Shown: piece after piece, positions 16,787 through 26,434 of the stretch
Layout of the letters: the number at the start of each line of letters is the position of its first letter
How positions within the stretch are numbered: position 1 is the stretch's first letter
NCBI GenBank assembly: GCA_043553855.1
Contig: CP121336.1
Location: forward strand, 248,001 to 312,000
Direction of reading: 5' to 3'
Origin: JAUIAS01 sp030425395
GTDB taxonomy: Bacteria > Pseudomonadota > Alphaproteobacteria > Rhodobacterales > Rhodobacteraceae
DNA: 64,000 nucleotides
Position numbers and translations under genes: made by a program
The notes under the pieces: model-generated
What the model was told of the DNA's origin: nothing
Database searches by the model: none
What the model saw: the letters and a program-made list of their open reading frames with translations, nothing else

Positions 16787-19064
16787 GCTCCGCCAACAAC
16801 GACCACACCCGAAGCGGGGTAAAGGGCATATCCGCCTGACGCACGCCATGATCCCACAGCGCGTCCTGCACCGCGTTGGCCACCGCCGCCATGGATCCCA
16901 CCGTCCCGGCCTCGCCACAGCCTTTCATGCCCATCGGATTTGCCGTCGAGGGCACAGGTTCAGAAGTGAAGCCGATCATCGGCACGTCAGCCGCGCGCGG
17001 TATCGCATAATCCATGAAGCTGGCCGACAAGAGCTGCCCATCCGCGTCATAGACCACGTGTTCGGTGATCGCCTGACCAATGCCCTGAACCACCCCCCCG
17101 TGCACTTGACCCTTGGCAAGCATCGGGTTGATAAGATTACCGAAATCATCAACCACGGTATAGCGGTCCACGCGTGTCACACCGGTTGCGGGATCAATGA
17201 CAACCTCGGCCAGATGCGCACCGTTGGGAAAGGATCGCGCCGGAAGGGTCGCGCGCGCCTCATGGGTCAGAAGATCCGTGCGACCGGCAGCGCGGGCCAT
17301 TTCGGCGGCCTCAAGGAAGGTGGGCGTCAGGTTCGACCCGGACGCGCGGAATGTCTCATCGTCGAATTCAAGGTCCTCTGAGCTGACACCCATTTGTTCT
17401 GCGAGGAAAGGGCGGAACGCGTCAATCATCACCGATACCGTGGCCAGTGTCGCGTTGGTCTGCACGGTGACGGACCGCGAGCCACCTGTTCCCCCCCCTT
17501 TGGCGATGCGATCGCTGTCGCCTTGCACGACCTGGATCCGATCGGCCGGAATGCCTGTCTGATCGGACAAGAATTTGGCATAGACGGTTTCGTGCCCCTG
17601 CCCGTTGGATTGCGTGCCAACATAAATGGTGGCGGTGCCGTCATCTTCAAACACAACCTTGGCCCCTTCGGACGGATCGCCAAGAATGCTTTCGATATAG
17701 TAGCACAACCCCTGCCCGCGCAGCAGGCCGCGGGCCGCATCCGCCGCTTTGCGCGCGGCGAAGCCGGCGCAATCGGCCTCGGTGCCCAAACGGGCCAGGA
17801 CGCGCTGGAAATCACCCACGTCATAGGTCTCGCCGGTTGGGGTGGCATAGGGGAAACGATCCGTGGGTATAAAGTTGCGACGGCGCAGTTCCCAGGGATC
17901 AATGCCAAGATCCCGCGCGGCACGGTCCATGGCCCGTTCCAGCACATAGATCGCCTCGGGCCGGCCAGCGCCACGATAGGCATCCACCTGAACCGTGTTC
18001 GTGTAATATCCCTCGACCTGAAGCCACGTGGCAGGAATGTCGTAAACCCCAGTCAATACACGGCTGAACAGCTGGGTCTGGATCGGCTGACCGAATTGCG
18101 AGTTATAGGCCCCCAGATTGCACCGCGTGCTGACGCGATAGCCGGTGATACGGTAGTCTTCATCAAAGGCAAGCTCCGCCTGCGAGACCAGATCGCGGCC
18201 ACCATTATCGCTCAGCATCGCTTCTGAGCGGTCAGACATCCATCGCACCGCACGGCCCAAAACGCGGGCGGCGTGGAACACGGCGTAATACTCGGGGTAT
18301 GCCATGGATTTCATCCCAAAGCCGCCGCCGATATCGGGATTGGTCACGCGGATCGCCTCGGGGTCAAGATCGAACGCCTTGGCAAGCTTGTCCTTCATGT
18401 GCCACACGCCCTGACCGGTAAAAGCCAGATGCCAGCGATCACCTTCCGGTTCGGCATAACACCCGCGCGGTTCCATGGAATTGGCAATGACCCGGTTATC
18501 CGCGATCTCGAGTGAGATATGATGTGCGGCATCTGCAAAAGCGGCTTGCGTTGCCTCTTGATCGCCGATCCCCCAGTCAAAGGCACGGTTGTCTGGAGCA
18601 AGATCGTGAAGGGTGGGGCCGCCGGGGGCCAGATCGAGTTTGGCTTCGCGCTCGCCATACTCAAACACGATAAGTTCGGCGGCATCGCGCCCCTGCTCGG
18701 GGGTTTCCGCAATGATTACAGCCACGGGTTCGCCCACATAACGCACCCGGCCATCGGCCAGAACCGGTCGACGCGGTGCTGCCCCGTTGGAACCATCACG
18801 GTTCTTGACAACGGCACCGGGGATCGCGGTGTCGATCCCGGCGGCCTGCAAATCCGCTTCGCAGAGGACAAGATGCACACCCGGTGCCGCGCGGGCATCC
18901 TCCAGATCAAGCGAGACGATATCGGCATGCGCCACAGGACTGCGGAACACGACGGCAAACAGCGCCCCCTCGGGCGCGATATCATCCACGTAACGGCCCT
19001 GCCCGGTCAGAAAGCGGAGATCTTCCACGCGGAGTACCGACTGGCTTTTCCCGAATTTTTCCAT
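16767..19064 (-). CDS. Xanthine dehydrogenase-family molybdopterin-binding subunit, form II CoxL-like, orphan
   Basis: 765 residues from ATG at 19064, preceded by AGAGGA; the frame runs 39 codons further upstream without support. It is the large subunit of molybdenum hydroxylases. The active-site loop reads VDAYRGAGRPEA near residue 360: AYRGAGR is the form II CoxL signature, whereas genuine CO dehydrogenases have AYxCSFR. GGGFGMK and GTQSNGQGHETV are molybdopterin contact motifs, and the late GCGEAG with the catalytic Glu is present. The usual medium (FAD) and small (2Fe-2S) subunit genes are not adjacent, which is odd. The substrate is unknown and CO is unlikely. Confidence 0.9.
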   Translation of the reverse strand: MEKFGKSQSVLRVEDLRFLTGQGRYVDDIAPEGALFAVVFRSPVAHADIVSLDLEDARAAPGVHLVLCEADLQAAGIDTAIPGAVVKNRDGSNGAAPRRPVLADGRVRYVGEPVAVIIAETPEQGRDAAELIVFEYGEREAKLDLAPGGPTLHDLAPDNRAFDWGIGDQEATQAAFADAAHHISLEIADNRVIANSMEPRGCYAEPEGDRWHLAFTGQGVWHMKDKLAKAFDLDPEAIRVTNPDIGGGFGMKSMAYPEYYAVFHAARVLGRAVRWMSDRSEAMLSDNGGRDLVSQAELAFDEDYRITGYRVSTRCNLGAYNSQFGQPIQTQLFSRVLTGVYDIPATWLQVEGYYTNTVQVDAYRGAGRPEAIYVLERAMDRAARDLGIDPWELRRRNFIPTDRFPYATPTGETYDVGDFQRVLARLGTEADCAGFAARKAADAARGLLRGQGLCYYIESILGDPSEGAKVVFEDDGTATIYVGTQSNGQGHETVYAKFLSDQTGIPADRIQVVQGDSDRIAKGGGTGGSRSVTVQTNATLATVSVMIDAFRPFLAEQMGVSSEDLEFDDETFRASGSNLTPTFLEAAEMARAAGRTDLLTHEARATLPARSFPNGAHLAEVVIDPATGVTRVDRYTVVDDFGNLINPMLAKGQVHGGVVQGIGQAITEHVVYDADGQLLSASFMDYAIPRAADVPMIGFTSEPVPSTANPMGMKGCGEAGTVGSMAAVANAVQDALWDHGVRQADMPFTPLRVWSLLAEHAVAAE

Positions 19065-19209
19065 GGTGTTCGTCCTCTTGTACCTGTGCACTGCACAGTA
19101 GTGGGCGATCCACCATTGTCCAGACCCGCCGGGAACTCCGGAAAACCGCAAACAAACGGCGCGGTCCCTTCGGGCCCGCATTTTTCCCGAGCGCGCTGGC
19201 GCGCGCGGA

Positions 19210-19235
19210 TTGGGTATTTGAAACGAGAAAGAAGC
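19210..19235 (+). repeat. Dispersed repeat, copy b (left arm of inverted pair)
   Basis: 26 bases, TTGGGTATTTGAAACGAG followed by AAAGAAGC, exactly complementary to 19384-19409. Confidence 0.85.
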
Positions 19236-19383
19236 TGCAAACCAAATATTAACCTTAACGCGCCAGATTGGAGGCGCGGTACAGGCTGGGGAGCCGATAA
19301 CCGCACGAGGAAGAAGCCGCCCCCTTCCCTCCGTAGCACCGCCGAAGGTGCGGCCGGCGGCGGGTTGGGGGCGCTTCGGCTCT

Positions 19384-19409
19384 GCTTCTTTCTCGTTTCA
19401 AATACCCAA
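19384..19409 (-). repeat. Dispersed repeat, copy c (right arm of inverted pair)
   Basis: Exact reverse complement of 19210-19235 (core TTTCTCGTTTCAAATACCC on the plus strand). The two arms are 148 bases apart. Confidence 0.85.
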
Positions 19410-19533
19410 ATCCCACGATGGCCATTATGGACAGAGGGTCATGGTGTTGCCGATACCGCCAGGAAATGCCCGACCCCGCCTTCCCCTTGGGCGCGGATTT
19501 CGCTAAGGGGAGCGGCGGATAGACAGGGATATC

Positions 19534-22452
19534 ATGGCCATGGAAAAGACCTTTGACGCGCGCCAAGCCGAAGCGCGCATTTCCGCCGCGTGGGAAGAGG
19601 CCGGTGCGTTTCGTGCCGGAGCCAATGCCAAGCCGGGCAAGGATGCGTTTTGTGTGATGATCCCGCCGCCCAATGTGACGGGAAGCCTGCACATGGGTCA
19701 CGCGTTCAACAATACGCTTCAGGACATCCTGGTGCGTTGGCACCGTATGCGTGGATTTGATACGTTGTGGCAGCCAGGCACGGACCATGCGGGCATTGCC
19801 ACACAGATGGTAACCGAACGCGAAATGGCAGCCAACGGTGAGCCGTCGCGCCGGGACATGGGGCGTGAGGTCTTTACCCAACGCGTCTGGGAGCAAAAGC
19901 AGAAATCCCGCGGCACCATTATTGGCCAGCTCAAGCGGCTTGGCGCGTCGGCCGATTGGTCGCGCGAGGCGTTCACGATGTCCGGCGCGCCCAATGCGCC
20001 AGCGGGCGAAGAGGGCAATTTCCACGACGCGGTGATCAAGGTCTTTGTCGATCTTTACAACAAGGGGTTCATTTATCGCGGCAAGCGTCTGGTGAACTGG
20101 GATCCGCATTTCGAGACCGCGATTTCCGATCTTGAGGTCGAGAACGTCGAAGTTGACGGTCATATGTGGCATTTCAAATACCCACTGGCTGGCGGCGCGA
20201 CCTATACCTACGTTGAGAAGGACGAGGACGGAAACGTCGTGCTTGAGGAAGAGCGCGATTATATCTCGATCGCGACGACACGACCGGAAACCATGTTGGG
20301 CGACGGTGCGGTTGCGGTGCATCCGTCAGATGAACGTTATACGCCAATTATCGGAAAACTATGTGAAATCCCTGTGGGGCCCAAGGAAAGCCGCCGCCTG
20401 ATCCCGATCATCTTGGATGATTATCCCGATCCTGATTTCGGGTCTGGCGCGGTCAAGATCACCGGCGCGCATGATTTCAACGACTATGGCGTTGCCAAGC
20501 GTGGCGGCATCCCGTGCTACCGCCTGATGGACACACGCGGGCAGATGCGCGCCGATGGTGCGCCCTATGCCGAAGCGGCGGAGATCGCGCTTGCCGTGGC
20601 GCGCGGAGAGCGCAGCCTGTCCGAGGCCGAAACCGACGCGATCAACCTGGTGCCCGACCACCTGCGCGGGCTTGACCGCTTTGACGCCCGCACCCGGGTG
20701 ATAGAAGAGATCACCGCAGAGGGGTTGGCGGTGATGACACGGGCGGATGATGCGTGTCTGGGCAAGGCTGCTCTCAAGCCAGATGCCGAAGGCGCGGAGG
20801 CGTCTGTGCCTCTGGTCGAGGCCAAGAAGATCATGCAGCCGTTTGGCGACCGGTCCAAGGTTGTCATCGAACCGATGCTGACGGACCAGTGGTTCGTGGA
20901 TACCGCCAAAATCGTTGGTCCGGCATTGGATGTGGTTCGGGACGGCACGGTCAAGATCATCCCAGAAAGCGGCGAGAAGACCTATTACCATTGGCTGGAA
21001 AACATCGAGCCTTGGTGCATCTCCCGCCAGCTTTGGTGGGGGCATCAGATCCCGGTCTGGTTCGACGCCGATGGCAACCAGTATTGCGCGCCGACAGAGG
21101 CCGAAGCGCAGGAAATGGCCGGGGTTGGTGTCGCCTTGACCCGCGACCCCGACGTCCTCGACACGTGGTTTTCCTCGGGTCTCTGGCCCATCGGCACTTT
21201 AGGATGGCCTGACAACACACCGGAATTGCAGAAATATTTCCCTACATCGGTCTTGATGACCGGTCAGGATATCTTGTTCTTCTGGGTCGCACGCATGATG
21301 ATGATGCAGCTTGCCGTGGTCGATCAGATCCCGTTCCACACGGTGTATCTGCACGGGCTGGTGCGCGATGCGAAGGGCAAAAAGATGTCCAAGAGCCTTG
21401 GCAATGTCATCGACCCGCTGGAGATCATCGACGAATTCGGCGCGGATGCGCTGCGGTTTTCCTCGGCGGCGATGGCGGCTCTGGGCGGGGTTCTGAAGCT
21501 TGATACCCAACGGATCGCCGGCTACCGCAACTTTGGCACCAAACTGTGGAACGCCTGCCGCTTTGCGGAAATGAACGGCGTTTGGGACGGGCATGAAACC
21601 CAAAGCGCCGTGCCTGAGGCAACCGCAACGGTCAATCGCTGGATCATCGGGGAAACCGGCCGCGTGCGCGCCACTGTGGATGCCGCCCTTGCTGAATACC
21701 GCTTCAACGATGCGGCAATGGCGCTTTATGCCTTTGTCTGGGGCAAGGTTTGCGACTGGTATATCGAATTCTCCAAGCCGCTTCTGGCCGAAAATGCAGC
21801 CGAGCGCGCCGAGACACAGGCCGTCACCGCCTGGGTTCTGGATCAATGCATGATCCTGCTGCACCCGATGATGCCGTTCATCACCGAGGAACTGTGGAGC
21901 CAGACCGGCACCCGCGCCAAGTTGCTGGTGCATGGCGACTGGCCCGAATACGGCGCAGAGATTGCGGATTCGGCGGCGGATGACGAAATGGGCTGGATCA
22001 TCGGTCTGATCGAACAGGTGCGGTCGGTGCGTGCGCAAATGCACGTGCCCGCGGGTGCCTATGTGCCGCTTCAGGTGATCGGGCTGGAAGAGGCCCGCCG
22101 CGCCGCATGGGATCGCAATGAGACGCTGGTCAAACGACTGGCCCGGATCGGTGATCTGATCCCCGTTGACGCCTTTGACAAGGGCACGGCCGCAATCGGC
22201 ATCGACGGCGGCACTTTCGGGTTGCCATTGGCAGGCATCATCGACATCCCCGAGGAAAAGGCCCGTCTGGAAAAGACACTGGGCAAGCTGGCCAAGGAAA
22301 TCGGAGGGATGCGCGGACGTCTGTCCAATCCGAAATTCGCCGCCAGCGCCCCTGAAGAGGTGGTCGCCGAAACCCGCGCCAATCTTGCCGCCCGCGAGGC
22401 TGAGGAAGCCAAGCTGAAAGAAGCGGTCGCACGGCTGTCCGAACTGGGCTGA
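19534..22452 (+). CDS. valS: Valyl-tRNA synthetase
   Basis: 972 residues. It charges tRNA-Val with valine. The class I signatures are PNVTGSLHMGH (HIGH-type, about residues 46-56) and KKMSKSLGN (about 615-623). SGLWPIGTLGWP and the editing-domain TTRPETMLGD motif identify ValRS. A C-terminal coiled-coil tail with ARLEKTLGKLAKEIGGMRGRLSN is typical. ATG at 19534 is preceded by AGGGA. Residues about 330-430 hold an acidic, Ala-rich insertion common in alphaproteobacterial ValRS (recalled, not aligned). Confidence 0.97.
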   Translation: MAMEKTFDARQAEARISAAWEEAGAFRAGANAKPGKDAFCVMIPPPNVTGSLHMGHAFNNTLQDILVRWHRMRGFDTLWQPGTDHAGIATQMVTEREMAANGEPSRRDMGREVFTQRVWEQKQKSRGTIIGQLKRLGASADWSREAFTMSGAPNAPAGEEGNFHDAVIKVFVDLYNKGFIYRGKRLVNWDPHFETAISDLEVENVEVDGHMWHFKYPLAGGATYTYVEKDEDGNVVLEEERDYISIATTRPETMLGDGAVAVHPSDERYTPIIGKLCEIPVGPKESRRLIPIILDDYPDPDFGSGAVKITGAHDFNDYGVAKRGGIPCYRLMDTRGQMRADGAPYAEAAEIALAVARGERSLSEAETDAINLVPDHLRGLDRFDARTRVIEEITAEGLAVMTRADDACLGKAALKPDAEGAEASVPLVEAKKIMQPFGDRSKVVIEPMLTDQWFVDTAKIVGPALDVVRDGTVKIIPESGEKTYYHWLENIEPWCISRQLWWGHQIPVWFDADGNQYCAPTEAEAQEMAGVGVALTRDPDVLDTWFSSGLWPIGTLGWPDNTPELQKYFPTSVLMTGQDILFFWVARMMMMQLAVVDQIPFHTVYLHGLVRDAKGKKMSKSLGNVIDPLEIIDEFGADALRFSSAAMAALGGVLKLDTQRIAGYRNFGTKLWNACRFAEMNGVWDGHETQSAVPEATATVNRWIIGETGRVRATVDAALAEYRFNDAAMALYAFVWGKVCDWYIEFSKPLLAENAAERAETQAVTAWVLDQCMILLHPMMPFITEELWSQTGTRAKLLVHGDWPEYGAEIADSAADDEMGWIIGLIEQVRSVRAQMHVPAGAYVPLQVIGLEEARRAAWDRNETLVKRLARIGDLIPVDAFDKGTAAIGIDGGTFGLPLAGIIDIPEEKARLEKTLGKLAKEIGGMRGRLSNPKFAASAPEEVVAETRANLAAREAEEAKLKEAVARLSELG

Positions 22453-22463
22453 TCAACACCGGG

Positions 22464-22489
22464 CCGGGCGCGACATCAACCGCGCCCGG
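22464..22489 (+). terminator. GC-rich hairpin after valS
   Basis: CCGGGCGCG pairs with CGCGCCCGG across eight bases, 12 bases after the stop. No T-tract follows. Confidence 0.5.
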
Positions 22490-22604
22490 TGCCCTGCCAC
22501 CACCGGGTGGCGGACCTGTTTATGTTCACGCCCTCTGCGCACCATTGACGCCCGCCCGAGTTTTCGACACGCTCACCGACCACAGCGTTTGGGAGGGCGC
22601 ATTC

Positions 22605-24164
22605 ATGCAATTGACATCCATCATCAGACGGGCTGCGCAAGTAAACCCGACCGGCATTGCCACAATCCAGGGCGATCGCCAACAAACCTGGGCGCAATTC
22701 GTTGATAGGGTTTCGCGCCTTGCCGGGGCGTTGCGTGGTCTGGGCGTCGGACCGGGTGACAGGGTGGCCCTGCTATCTCTGAATTCCGACCGGTATCTGG
22801 AATATTACTATGCGGTCGTCTGGGCGGGCGGTGCCATGATGCCAATGAACGTCCGCTGGGCCCCACCCGAAAGCGCCTATGCACTGAATGATGCCGGGGC
22901 ACGCATTCTGATGGTGGACGACACCTTTGCCCCCGCCGTGCCTGCGATCACCGCCGAGGCCAAGGGCGTCGAAACGCTGATCTTTTGCGGCGACGGCGAT
23001 ACCCCCGACGGGATGCTGAACTACGAATCCCTCGTGGCAGAGTCGGCCCCCGCCCCGGACGCCAACCGGTCCGGGGACGATCTTGCAGGCGTGTTCTATA
23101 CCGGAGGCACCACCGGTTTCCCCAAGGGCGTGATGCTGTCCCACACCAACCTGTTTGTCGGCGGCATCTCGAACTGCGATGCGCTCTATCTCAAGGAGGG
23201 CGCGATCTATCTGCATGTGGCCCCGATGTTCCACATCGCCGACCTGATCTTCTTTACCGCTGTGTCATTTGTGGCCGGAACCCATGTGGTCGTCCCCCGC
23301 TTCACCCCCGAAGACACGCTGACCGCGATCGAGGCCCACAAGGTAACCCATGTTCTGCTCGTGCCGGTCATGCTGCAGATGGTGCTTCAATCCCCTCAGC
23401 TGGCGGACTGCAACGCCGACAGCCTGCAATACATCGGCTATGGTGCATCCCCCATCACCGAGGCTGTTCTCGCGCAAGCGTTCAAAGCCTTTCCCAAAAC
23501 CCAGTTCCTGCAAGCCTACGGGCAAACCGAACTGGCCCCAGTGGCGACCATTCTCGACACCCGGTATCACACCTTTGACGGCCCCCATGCGGGCAAGCTG
23601 CGCTCGGCCGGGCAAGCAACCCGCATTTGCGAAGTGCGCATCGTAGGCGCGGACGGCACCGAAGTGCCGCGCGGCGAGGTCGGAGAGATTACCGTCAGCG
23701 GCCCGGTCACGATGCTGGGCTACTGGAACAAACCGGATATCACCGCAAAGACCAAGAAAGACGGCTGGGTCTATACCGGGGATGCGGGATATATGGAAGA
23801 CGAGGGCTTTGTCTTTCTCGTGGACCGCCTCAAGGACATGATCGTTTCAGGGGGCGAAAACGTCTACTCGACCGAGGTCGAGAACGCTCTTGCCCGCCAC
23901 CCCGCGGTGGCTACAAGCGCGGTGATCGGTATCCCGTCCGATCAATGGGGCGAAGCGGTGCATGCCATCGTCATCCTCAACGACGGCATGACCGCTAGCG
24001 AGGAAGAACTGAAAACGCATTGTCACGATCTGATCGCGGGGTACAAATGCCCCCGGTCAATCAGCTTCCGCACCGACCCCATGCCCTTGTCCGGGGCAAA
24101 CAAGGTGCTCAAGACAGAATTGCGCAAACCTTTCTGGGACGGGCACGACCGCGCAATAAACTAG
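22605..24164 (+). CDS. Acyl-CoA synthetase (AMP-forming), long-chain type
   Basis: 519 residues. ATG at 22605 has GGGAGG nine bases upstream; the frame also has an upstream start at 22545. The adenylate-forming core motifs are YTGGTTGFPKGV (P-loop, about residue 165), YGQTE (about 308), and YTGDAGYMEDEGF with the downstream hinge DRLKDMIVSGGENVYSTEVE. The C-terminal lysine region is SGANKVLKTEL. It makes an acyl-CoA from a carboxylic acid, ATP and CoA. Convergent with the crotonase gene, six bases between stops, a plausible fatty-acid or aromatic acid degradation pairing. Confidence 0.92.
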   Translation: MQLTSIIRRAAQVNPTGIATIQGDRQQTWAQFVDRVSRLAGALRGLGVGPGDRVALLSLNSDRYLEYYYAVVWAGGAMMPMNVRWAPPESAYALNDAGARILMVDDTFAPAVPAITAEAKGVETLIFCGDGDTPDGMLNYESLVAESAPAPDANRSGDDLAGVFYTGGTTGFPKGVMLSHTNLFVGGISNCDALYLKEGAIYLHVAPMFHIADLIFFTAVSFVAGTHVVVPRFTPEDTLTAIEAHKVTHVLLVPVMLQMVLQSPQLADCNADSLQYIGYGASPITEAVLAQAFKAFPKTQFLQAYGQTELAPVATILDTRYHTFDGPHAGKLRSAGQATRICEVRIVGADGTEVPRGEVGEITVSGPVTMLGYWNKPDITAKTKKDGWVYTGDAGYMEDEGFVFLVDRLKDMIVSGGENVYSTEVENALARHPAVATSAVIGIPSDQWGEAVHAIVILNDGMTASEEELKTHCHDLIAGYKCPRSISFRTDPMPLSGANKVLKTELRKPFWDGHDRAIN

Positions 24165-24170
24165 GCGTTG

Positions 24171-24956
24171 TTACTTGAACACCGGCGCCCGCCCGGCCAT
24201 CTGGGCCGCAATCACTTCCATTTGATTGGGTCGCCCGACAAGGGCGGCCTGCTCGCGGCTTTCCTCATGCAGAACTTCGGCAGAAGACGCCGGGCCTTCG
24301 GCGACGGCGATCAAACGCTTGGCGGCCCGAACCGCCGACGGACTCTTGCCCGCAATGGTCATCGCCAAAGCCCGCGCCTCGGCCAAAGGATCCTCGGCAA
24401 GCGACGTGACAAGCCCCCAGTCCAGAGCCTGGCTCCCGTCGATCTCCTGCGCGGTATACGTCAGCTGCCGCAACACATCAGAACGCAGCAAGTGCGGCAG
24501 CAAAACCATTCCGCCCATGTCCGGAACAAGGCCCCACTTCATCTCCATGATCGCAAGACGGGTATCCGGCGCCGCGATGCGAATATCCGCCCCCGCAGCA
24601 ATCTGAAGCCCTGCTCCGAAACACACACCATGCAGCGCAGCAATGACTGGAACAGGCACCTTGCGCCAGATCAGCGCGACTTCCTGCCAACGGTTCGCCT
24701 CACCATGGGTGCGCGGCATGATCATCGCTTCGGGGTCCGTGCCGGCCATCGCGGCAAAGCTCTGAACGTCAAGACCGGCGCAAAACGCCCGCCCTTCCCC
24801 CGACAAGACCACCGCCCGCGCATCCGACGCCGCAACCTCTTCGCCCGCGGCGATCAGCTGGACAATCAAATCCGGATCCACAGCATTCATCTTGTCCCCA
24901 CGGGTCAAGGTCACGTGGGCGATGTTGTCGGAATATGTAAGGCGGACGCGATCCAT
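24171..24956 (-). CDS. Enoyl-CoA hydratase/isomerase family protein (crotonase)
   Basis: 261 residues. VVLSGEGRAFCAGLDVQSF is the first oxyanion-hole strand, and LHGVCFGAGLQIAAGADIRIA is the second. The residue before the hole is unusual enough that hydratase, isomerase or hydrolase activity cannot be separated. Convergent with the acyl-CoA synthetase gene. Likely part of acyl-CoA catabolism. Confidence 0.9.
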   Translation of the reverse strand: MDRVRLTYSDNIAHVTLTRGDKMNAVDPDLIVQLIAAGEEVAASDARAVVLSGEGRAFCAGLDVQSFAAMAGTDPEAMIMPRTHGEANRWQEVALIWRKVPVPVIAALHGVCFGAGLQIAAGADIRIAAPDTRLAIMEMKWGLVPDMGGMVLLPHLLRSDVLRQLTYTAQEIDGSQALDWGLVTSLAEDPLAEARALAMTIAGKSPSAVRAAKRLIAVAEGPASSAEVLHEESREQAALVGRPNQMEVIAAQMAGRAPVFK

Positions 24957-25117
24957 GAGGCTCTCCCTTTTTTTTCAACACCCTCACAGTGATCGCAAAC
25001 GCCAACCGCTGCCAGCAAAACGTTGGGGCAGTTTGTCCAAGACGGCGGCAAGGCGCGCCGCAGCCCCTAAACATGTCCCGCAAGAGACGTCACGATCCTT
25101 CGAACTTGACGGGCCGC

Positions 25118-25153
25118 TGCTTCTTTCTCGTTTCAAATACCCCCGCCGGAGGC
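25118..25153 (-). repeat. Dispersed repeat, copy d, with the CCGCCGGAGGC tail
   Basis: TGCTTCTTTCTCGTTTCAAATACCC and then CCGCCGGAGGC on the plus strand. The tail is shared with copies a and e. Confidence 0.75.
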
Positions 25154-25163
25154 GCACCGCGAA

Positions 25164-25233
25164 GCGCGAAGCGCGGCGCAACACGTAAAGACTCCGACGC
25201 GCGAAGCGCGGCGCAATTCATAAGGTCTCCGAC
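25164..25233. repeat. Imperfect tandem duplication of 35 bases
   Basis: Units 25164-25198 and 25199-25233 share the first 18 bases (GCGCGAAGCGCGGCGCAA) and the last six (CTCCGAC region), with differences in the middle. A third partial start GCGCAACGC follows. Confidence 0.75.
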
Positions 25234-25253
25234 GCGCAACGCCCGGCACCGCG

Positions 25254-26342
25254 TTATTGTGATCGCGGCGGCAGATCCGTTGCCGGGATCCGGGCAAAAT
25301 GCGGACTATCGAGAGTTGTGACATGCAACAGGTCTCCCACCATGCTGGCCCCCGTGGTCAGCCCGATCCGGCCCGTGGCATCCCGCAGGTATCGCAGAAT
25401 ACGACCCGACCCGTCGATCTGGATCACCTGCCCTTCGGCCACAGGGGCCGGGCGGACGGAAGGGCCCAGCCGCCACACGATGCGGCGCAGGAAAGGGTAG
25501 GCCATCAGCGCTTCGGCGGCGACGCGGGGGCTCGCCAAAGCCACCCAGTATGTGCCATCACCCACCGGCTCAATGTTATCGGGGTATCCCGGCAGGCTGT
25601 CCACCAGCACCTCGGTCTGGCCTTTCCGGTCTCCTTGCAGCCAGACGCGGTGCAACCGCGCCCGACCGGTTTCGGCCACGATCAGGAAATCTTCCTCCGG
25701 CGACAGCGCCACGCCATTGGTATAGACAAACCCTGTCGCGACACGCTCGACCGCGCCCGATGGGGTGACGCGGGCGACGTAACCGGTATCGGACTGTTCC
25801 CAAACCGTCATCACCGATGTGGGCTTGGTGCCGCCCAGGGTGCGGGGATCAAAACGGTCACTGGAATTGCTGAAATAGACCGTTCCATCGCGCGCCACGT
25901 CGAGTTGGTTTGCGTAAACGATCTGCGCCCCGTCAATCCGGTCAGCCAGCACTTGCGCGCCCTGCCCCGGCTGCCACCGCAGGATACCGCGAAAGCTGTC
26001 GGCGATATAGAGCGCCCCGTCCGGCCCCGCATCAAGGCCCAAAGGCCTGCCCCCAAGTTCCTCGACCAGACGCGGCCCTTCGTCCCCATCGATACGGTAA
26101 AGGCCCCCGCCAAGGACCGTGGTATACACCCGCCCATCGGCAAAGGCCGCGATGTCCTCGGGTCCGATGGCCCCTCCGGGCATCTCGACCAGTTCCGCAC
26201 CGCCGAGCGCATCGTTGGGGGCAAGAATGCCCTGCCCGGCGGGGGGCGGCGTGACTGCGGCAGCGCGGGGATCCAGCGGGATCGGCCAGAACAGGATGTA
26301 GGCAAGGCCAAGCCCGGCCAAAGCGAGTGCAACACGACGCAT
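25254..26342 (-). CDS. SMP-30/gluconolactonase/strictosidine-synthase-like beta-propeller protein
   Basis: 362 residues from ATG at 26342, preceded by GGGAGA. A short hydrophobic N-terminus (VALALAGLGLAYILFWP) suggests a membrane anchor or signal peptide. The propeller pattern recurs: LGLDAGPDGALYIADS, VYANQLDVARDGTVYFSNSSDRF, YTNGVALSPEEDFLIVAETGR and YPDNIEPVGDGTYWVAL. These match the LRE family of calcium-dependent lactonases and strictosidine-synthase-like proteins. The substrate is unknown. Divergent from the aminotransferase at 26435. Confidence 0.85.
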   Translation of the reverse strand: MRRVALALAGLGLAYILFWPIPLDPRAAAVTPPPAGQGILAPNDALGGAELVEMPGGAIGPEDIAAFADGRVYTTVLGGGLYRIDGDEGPRLVEELGGRPLGLDAGPDGALYIADSFRGILRWQPGQGAQVLADRIDGAQIVYANQLDVARDGTVYFSNSSDRFDPRTLGGTKPTSVMTVWEQSDTGYVARVTPSGAVERVATGFVYTNGVALSPEEDFLIVAETGRARLHRVWLQGDRKGQTEVLVDSLPGYPDNIEPVGDGTYWVALASPRVAAEALMAYPFLRRIVWRLGPSVRPAPVAEGQVIQIDGSGRILRYLRDATGRIGLTTGASMVGDLLHVTTLDSPHFARIPATDLPPRSQ

Positions 26343-26434
26343 GACATTCTCCCGATTGTTCCGGACACTGTGCCCGCCGGGCTTGGGTTCGGCAAGGCTT
26401 GCGATACGTAACGCGCATCGGCTATCAGCGGGGC

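Larger units (their letters stand above)
19065..19533. other. Intergenic region, 469 bases, with inverted repeat pair
   Basis: Separates divergent CoxL-like and valS genes. It contains two copies of the dispersed repeat in opposite orientation (19210-19235 and 19384-19409) around 148 bases. That spacer holds an ATTAACCTTAACGCG segment and a GC-rich stretch with no convincing gene. Confidence 0.6.

Noticed and set aside
17394..18227. 277-residue plus-strand open frame
   Set aside because: Antisense to the CoxL-like gene; no ribosome site or motif.
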